From positions 4,278,001 through 4,342,000 of the forward strand of contig NZ_CP009459.1 of assembly GCF_000758325.1 (NCBI RefSeq): a stretch of DNA of 64,000 nucleotides, given 5' to 3'. The stretch comes from Cedecea neteri. Lineage in GTDB: Bacteria > Pseudomonadota > Gammaproteobacteria > Enterobacterales > Enterobacteriaceae. The translations under genes were made by a program, and so were the position numbers. The notes beneath the pieces were generated by a model. The model made no database searches and was not told the DNA's origin. It worked only from the letters and a program-made list of their open reading frames with translations. Positions 60,380 through 64,000 of this stretch are shown here, one piece after another (positions within the stretch are counted from its first letter, which is position 1; each line of letters begins with the position of its first letter).

Positions 60380-62281
60380 TTATGCCTGCTCGCTCAGCTT
60401 CTCTTCAAACCGCAGTAACCTTCCCGCGTTGCCGAGCACCAGCAGCGTGCTGAGGTTATGCAGCAGCGCGGCGATAACGGCACCTGATGCTCCCAGCCAG
60501 CCAAAAGCCGCCATCGCAACAATGGCCAGCGTCCAGCCCAGGCCGATAAACACGTTGACCTGCAAAGTCCGGCGACAGCGGCGGCTCAGCCGCACGCAGG
60601 TGCCCAGGCGACGAAGATCGCTGCCAATCAGCACAATATCCGCCGAAGACATCGCGATATCGGACCCACCAGCCCCCATTGCCACACCCACCACGCCAGC
60701 CTTTAATGCCAGCGAATCATTGATACCATCGCCGATAACCATAGGCCGATAGCCGCTGTCGATTTGTCGTTTCACCTGTGCCAGCTTATCCGCGGGCAGC
60801 GCCCCGGCCACCACGTCGGTAATCCCCACCTGGTGCGCAATCCGGTCGGCAACCGACTGGCGATCGCCGGTCAGTAAAAGCTGTCGGTTTAGCCCAAGAT
60901 CGCGCAGCTCGGCCATCGCCGTGGCTGCCTCGTCACGCAGACTATCGGCCAGCAGCAGCCAGCCAAGAAAACGGCCATCCAGCGCCAGCCCGACAATCGG
61001 GCCATCGTGTTCAGGGGCTTCAGGTAAGTCGGTCAACGTGGCGGCCAACAGTTCACGCCTGCCAAGCACAGCTTCTCCCTGCGCTGTAGAGGCAGAAACG
61101 CCTAACCCCTGATGCTCACGCACGTTGTCGAGGGGCAGCCAGACTTCCCGCGAAACAATCTCGCTCACCGCGCGGCTGACCGGGTGATTACTGGTCGCGC
61201 CCAGGCTCGCCGCCAGGGTTTGCAGCCAGGCGGGATCGGTATCACCGTATGGTGCCACGGCCTGCAGATGCAGCCTGCCGTAGGTCAGCGTGCCGGTTTT
61301 GTCGACCACTACGGCGTTGATCTCCGCCAGCTCCTCAAGAAACGCCGCCCCGCGAATTAAAATGCCGTGGCGGGCGGCCACCGTCAGCCCGGCAATAGAT
61401 GATGCCGGGGCGGAAAGCACCAGCGCGCAGGGACAGGCCGCCACCAAAACGGCCAGCATCGCCTGGGCATCCTGCGTCAGGAACCAGGTACTGGCGGCAA
61501 TCATCAGCACTAAAAGCAGATAACGTGCCGCATGGCGCTCGAGCAGGCGCGTTATCGGCGGGCTTGCCTGTTCCGCGCTTTGCATCAGGGCGATCACGCG
61601 CCCCAATGTCGAGGTTTCTCCGGTACGCGTGACCCGGATGCGCAGCAGGCCATCAAGGTTTATCGCCCCGCCAAAAACTTCCGCACCCGGCTCAACTTCC
61701 TGCGGCACGGACTCCCCGGTAATGGGCGCTGTGTCCAGGCTGGCTTTGCCTTCCAGCACCAGGCCGTCGGCAGGAATATGATCCCCGGCACGCACCTCAA
61801 CCACATCGCCTGGTTCGAGATCGTGGTTGTCGATTTCCTGTAGCTGGCCATCTGCGCTTAATCGCCTCGCCCGGCTGCGCGTGAGTTTGCTCAGCGCTGC
61901 AATAGCTTCCTGTGAGCCAATGACGCTTCGCTCTTCGAGAATATGCCCGACGATCATGATCAGCGGCAGCAGCGCGGCGGTCAGAAGATCGCCCGTCGCC
62001 CAGGCACCCAACAATGCCAGCGCGATAAGCTGGTCGGTCAATCCGTGCAGGCTGGGATAGCGCAGGCTATGCAGCGCGTGACGCAGCACCGGGACAGCAA
62101 CGACCACCGAAGCCGCGCCCAAAAGTAAATCGCCGACGGCAATCTGTTGAGGCGCCAGCCACCGCCAAAGCAGCCCCAGAATAAGTGCCCCGCTGGCCAC
62201 CAGCGCCAGCATCAGCTGGCGAGTGATATACCGCTGCTCCTGGCGGGTAAGCGCCCCACCGGCTTGTACAGAAGAAGTCAT
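60380..62281 (-). CDS. P1B-type heavy-metal-transporting ATPase without an HMA domain
   Basis: This 633-residue P-type ATPase has the actuator TGES (188-191), the metal-site ACPCA (CPC at 283-285), phosphorylated Asp327 in DKTGT, SNHPVSRA (His366-Pro367) typical of P1B pumps, and GDGIND at 517-522. It lacks the N-terminal cysteine-rich metal-binding domain found in ZntA and CopA. The last membrane helix reads HNLSTLLVLGNAGRLL, differing from the typical ZntA/CadA or CopA signatures, so the metal cannot be assigned. Its start overlaps the HflK-like gene by 4 bases (ATGA). Confidence 0.88.
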   Translation of the reverse strand: MTSSVQAGGALTRQEQRYITRQLMLALVASGALILGLLWRWLAPQQIAVGDLLLGAASVVVAVPVLRHALHSLRYPSLHGLTDQLIALALLGAWATGDLLTAALLPLIMIVGHILEERSVIGSQEAIAALSKLTRSRARRLSADGQLQEIDNHDLEPGDVVEVRAGDHIPADGLVLEGKASLDTAPITGESVPQEVEPGAEVFGGAINLDGLLRIRVTRTGETSTLGRVIALMQSAEQASPPITRLLERHAARYLLLVLMIAASTWFLTQDAQAMLAVLVAACPCALVLSAPASSIAGLTVAARHGILIRGAAFLEELAEINAVVVDKTGTLTYGRLHLQAVAPYGDTDPAWLQTLAASLGATSNHPVSRAVSEIVSREVWLPLDNVREHQGLGVSASTAQGEAVLGRRELLAATLTDLPEAPEHDGPIVGLALDGRFLGWLLLADSLRDEAATAMAELRDLGLNRQLLLTGDRQSVADRIAHQVGITDVVAGALPADKLAQVKRQIDSGYRPMVIGDGINDSLALKAGVVGVAMGAGGSDIAMSSADIVLIGSDLRRLGTCVRLSRRCRRTLQVNVFIGLGWTLAIVAMAAFGWLGASGAVIAALLHNLSTLLVLGNAGRLLRFEEKLSEQA

Positions 62282-63330
62282 GGTTTCGTCGCCTCTTGTT
62301 GCGCTACACCCTGCAGGATCAAATGGGCATCATCCTGCGGCGACACGGTAATCACCGATCCGGCCTGGGACAGGATCCCGGCTATGCGCTGGCGGTAAAT
62401 GCGTCCCAGTAAATCGGGATCGTCATGGTTGCTGGCCAGTCGGGCAATCGTCGCCGTGTCCGACTGCGCCTTCGCCACGCTCTCCTGCGCTTTGGCCTGG
62501 GCGGTTTGTAGCATCTGATCGGCCTGTTGAACCGCCTTTTGCCGCGTTAATGAGGCATCGCTTTGCGCCGTCGCGATTGCTTTCGAGGCCTGCTGGCTGG
62601 CGGTTAAGACCGCGTTGAATGCCGCCACGGTCGTCAGTGGTAAAGCTGACTGCACGGTTACCCGCTCAAGCGTGATACCCGCGTCGCTCCCCGATGCCTG
62701 CAGCCGCAGCAAGTTTTGTTCGATATTTCGCTGCACGTCGCTCCGTAGCTGCTCGCGCTGCTGAGACACGTTCATATCGTTGCCGGGCATTTCGGGCCGG
62801 GCAACCAGAATGGTATCCAGATCGCGGGAAGCGCAAACCGCGACCGCCGCGCGCTCCACCAGCCGATCCAGCAGGGGCAGGACATGTTTGTCCTGTAGGA
62901 CGTAAGCGGTTGGCGTTCTGACCCGGTAAAACACGCTAATATCCAGCTGCACAACGCCCGCGTCACCGGTGAGCAAGAAACCTGAGCCCGAAACAGCATC
63001 ATTGCCGGGGCCACCGTTGATATCCAGGCTTTGCGCTTCGGACGAGCGCAGCAGCGCGGTCACCCGGTGTTCAATCACCCGATCCGGCCCCGGCACCATC
63101 ACCACTTCATTGACCGGCGCGGGCCAGGCAAGCAGCAAGCCTGGTTCAGCCACCCGCTGCTCCGCGCCGAAGCGCAGCACCACGGCCCTGCTACCCGGTG
63201 GAATTTGCCGGACATTCGACAGCAGCCACGCCCCGGCGGCAAACAGCGTCAGCACAAAAATCGCGATAAACGCCAGCCGAATCGACTGCGCCCACGGCCC
63301 ACCGGGCTCAAGTTTTTGCCGTTCGGTCAT
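62278..63330 (-). CDS. HflK-like SPFH/band-7 membrane protein
   Basis: This 350-residue protein has one N-terminal membrane helix at about 19-39 (LAFIAIFVLTLFAAGAWLL), then a band-7 (SPFH) domain beginning VRQIPPGSRAVVLRFGAEQR and containing VFYRVRTPTAYVL, and an Ala/Gln-rich coiled-coil from about 240 to 300. It resembles HflK but lacks its Gly/Gln-rich N-terminal segment. The genuine hflK-hflC pair lies elsewhere in enterobacteria beside hflX, so this is a paralogue. It overlaps its neighbours by 4 bases on both sides, suggesting a stable three-protein assembly. Confidence 0.82.
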   Translation of the reverse strand: MTERQKLEPGGPWAQSIRLAFIAIFVLTLFAAGAWLLSNVRQIPPGSRAVVLRFGAEQRVAEPGLLLAWPAPVNEVVMVPGPDRVIEHRVTALLRSSEAQSLDINGGPGNDAVSGSGFLLTGDAGVVQLDISVFYRVRTPTAYVLQDKHVLPLLDRLVERAAVAVCASRDLDTILVARPEMPGNDMNVSQQREQLRSDVQRNIEQNLLRLQASGSDAGITLERVTVQSALPLTTVAAFNAVLTASQQASKAIATAQSDASLTRQKAVQQADQMLQTAQAKAQESVAKAQSDTATIARLASNHDDPDLLGRIYRQRIAGILSQAGSVITVSPQDDAHLILQGVAQQEATKP

Positions 63331-64000
63331 GGTTTTTTATCCGTCGCTTTATCCATTTGCGGCCCGTCAACCAGCAGGCTGAACGGTTTGGCATCGGTAC
63401 GCAGCACCAGTCGGGTTTGCCCATTCACCATGCCGCTGAGGGCGTCAATCTGGCGCAGCAGGCTATAAAGCTGCGGTGCGCTGGCGTAGGCTTTGCCGTA
63501 AATCGACGCCGTTTGTACCTGGGCCTGGGCTTCGATATCCGCCGCTTTCACCGAGGCCTGAGCTTCTGTAATACGGGCATCGCGATCGGCAGCCGAACGA
63601 ATCTCTGCCGCCGCACGCTTACCTTCCGCCGTACGCTCAATCGCAATGGTTTCACGCTCTGCGCGCATACGGTCAACCGTGGCGTTGAGCGTCACGGCAG
63701 GCAACGTCAGGCGCTCGGTACCCATCTGCACCAGCCTGATGCCGTAACTTTGCAGCAGCGGCTGGCTGATTTGCTGCTGAAGATGAGACTCAAACTGCGC
63801 CAGCTGAACCTGTTTGCCGTCGGTGTTCACCAGTTGAGAAAGCGTGAAGCCGCTGGCGGTGGTTTCCAGCGCCGAACCTAAATAAGTACGAATTTGCCGG
63901 GCCGCTTCGTCCGGCTGGTTTTGCACTGCCCGCATAAACCGCTGCACATGCTCAGGGGTGCTATCCACTTCCCACACCGCGTAGGACTGAACGATGATCC
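63327..64000 (-). CDS. HflC-like SPFH/band-7 membrane protein (partial)
   Basis: The minus-strand frame is open to the right edge, so the N-terminus is outside the window. About 224 residues are visible: the second half of a band-7 domain (IIVQSYAVWEVDSTPEHVQR onward), then the HflC-type coiled-coil start (RMRAERETIAIERTAEGKRA) and an Ala-rich helical tail. The GTG at 63977 is internal, not a convincing start. It is followed with a 4-base overlap by the HflK-like gene. A role modulating a membrane protease or the ATPase is inference. Confidence 0.8.
   Translation of the reverse strand, partial: IIVQSYAVWEVDSTPEHVQRFMRAVQNQPDEAARQIRTYLGSALETTASGFTLSQLVNTDGKQVQLAQFESHLQQQISQPLLQSYGIRLVQMGTERLTLPAVTLNATVDRMRAERETIAIERTAEGKRAAAEIRSAADRDARITEAQASVKAADIEAQAQVQTASIYGKAYASAPQLYSLLRQIDALSGMVNGQTRLVLRTDAKPFSLLVDGPQMDKATDKKP

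Overview
This window is a chromosomal backbone segment of an enterobacterium (Enterobacteriaceae, outside Escherichia). From partial lrhA to fadL, nearly every core gene matches the E. coli K-12 lrhA-to-fadL segment in identity, order and strand, and product lengths are usually within a few residues. The genus cannot be fixed from sequence alone. Gene content (a D-arabitol cluster, a PTS/split-transketolase operon, repeated CCCTCACCC/GGGTGAGGG intergenic elements) points to a relative of Enterobacter, Cedecea, Kosakonia, Klebsiella or Salmonella. I see no tRNA, rRNA, CRISPR array, insertion sequence or prophage.

Layout. 1-10929: lrhA (partial), a 1-kb AT-rich gap, alaA-yfbR, then yfbS, yfbT/hxpA, yfbU, yfbV on the minus strand, then ackA-pta (acetate overflow). 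10994-16331: first accessory block, a minus-strand operon for PTS EIIA, EIIB and EIIC and a two-subunit transketolase, with a divergent LacI-type regulator and visible operators. 16389-20378: core yfcD, yfcE, yfcF, yfcG, folX, yfcH. 20416-25772: second accessory block, D-arabitol transporter, xylulokinase and D-arabitol dehydrogenase with a divergent SorC-type regulator. 25881-29895: histidine and lysine/arginine/ornithine ABC transporter (hisP, hisM, hisQ, hisJ, argT). 30183-35103: ubiX, a third accessory insertion (ArsR-rhodanese regulator plus MFS exporter), purF, cvpA. 35402-43337: dedD, folC, accD, dedA, truA, usg, pdxB, flk. 43450-54508: yfcJ, fabB, mnmC, yfcL, epmC, yfcA, mepA, aroC, prmB, smrB, sixA. 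54689-60333: fadJ, fadI, yfcZ, fadL. 60380-64000: fourth accessory block, a P1B-type metal ATPase translationally coupled to HflK-like and HflC-like band-7 proteins, running off the right edge.

How it fits together. Fatty-acid uptake (fadL), anaerobic beta-oxidation (fadIJ) and unsaturated fatty-acid synthesis (fabB) all carry recognisable FadR-type sites; fabB also has a FabR-like site and fadL a CRP-like site. The cvpA-purF promoter has a PurR box. Both sugar blocks feed the pentose-phosphate pathway (xylulose 5-phosphate from D-arabitol; a transketolase in the PTS operon), and both have CRP-like sites beside specific operators.

The most interesting material lies in the four accessory blocks. 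None can be claimed as an undescribed system from sequence alone. The band-7/P-type ATPase operon and the ArsR-rhodanese/MFS insertion that separates ubiX from purF are the least explained.
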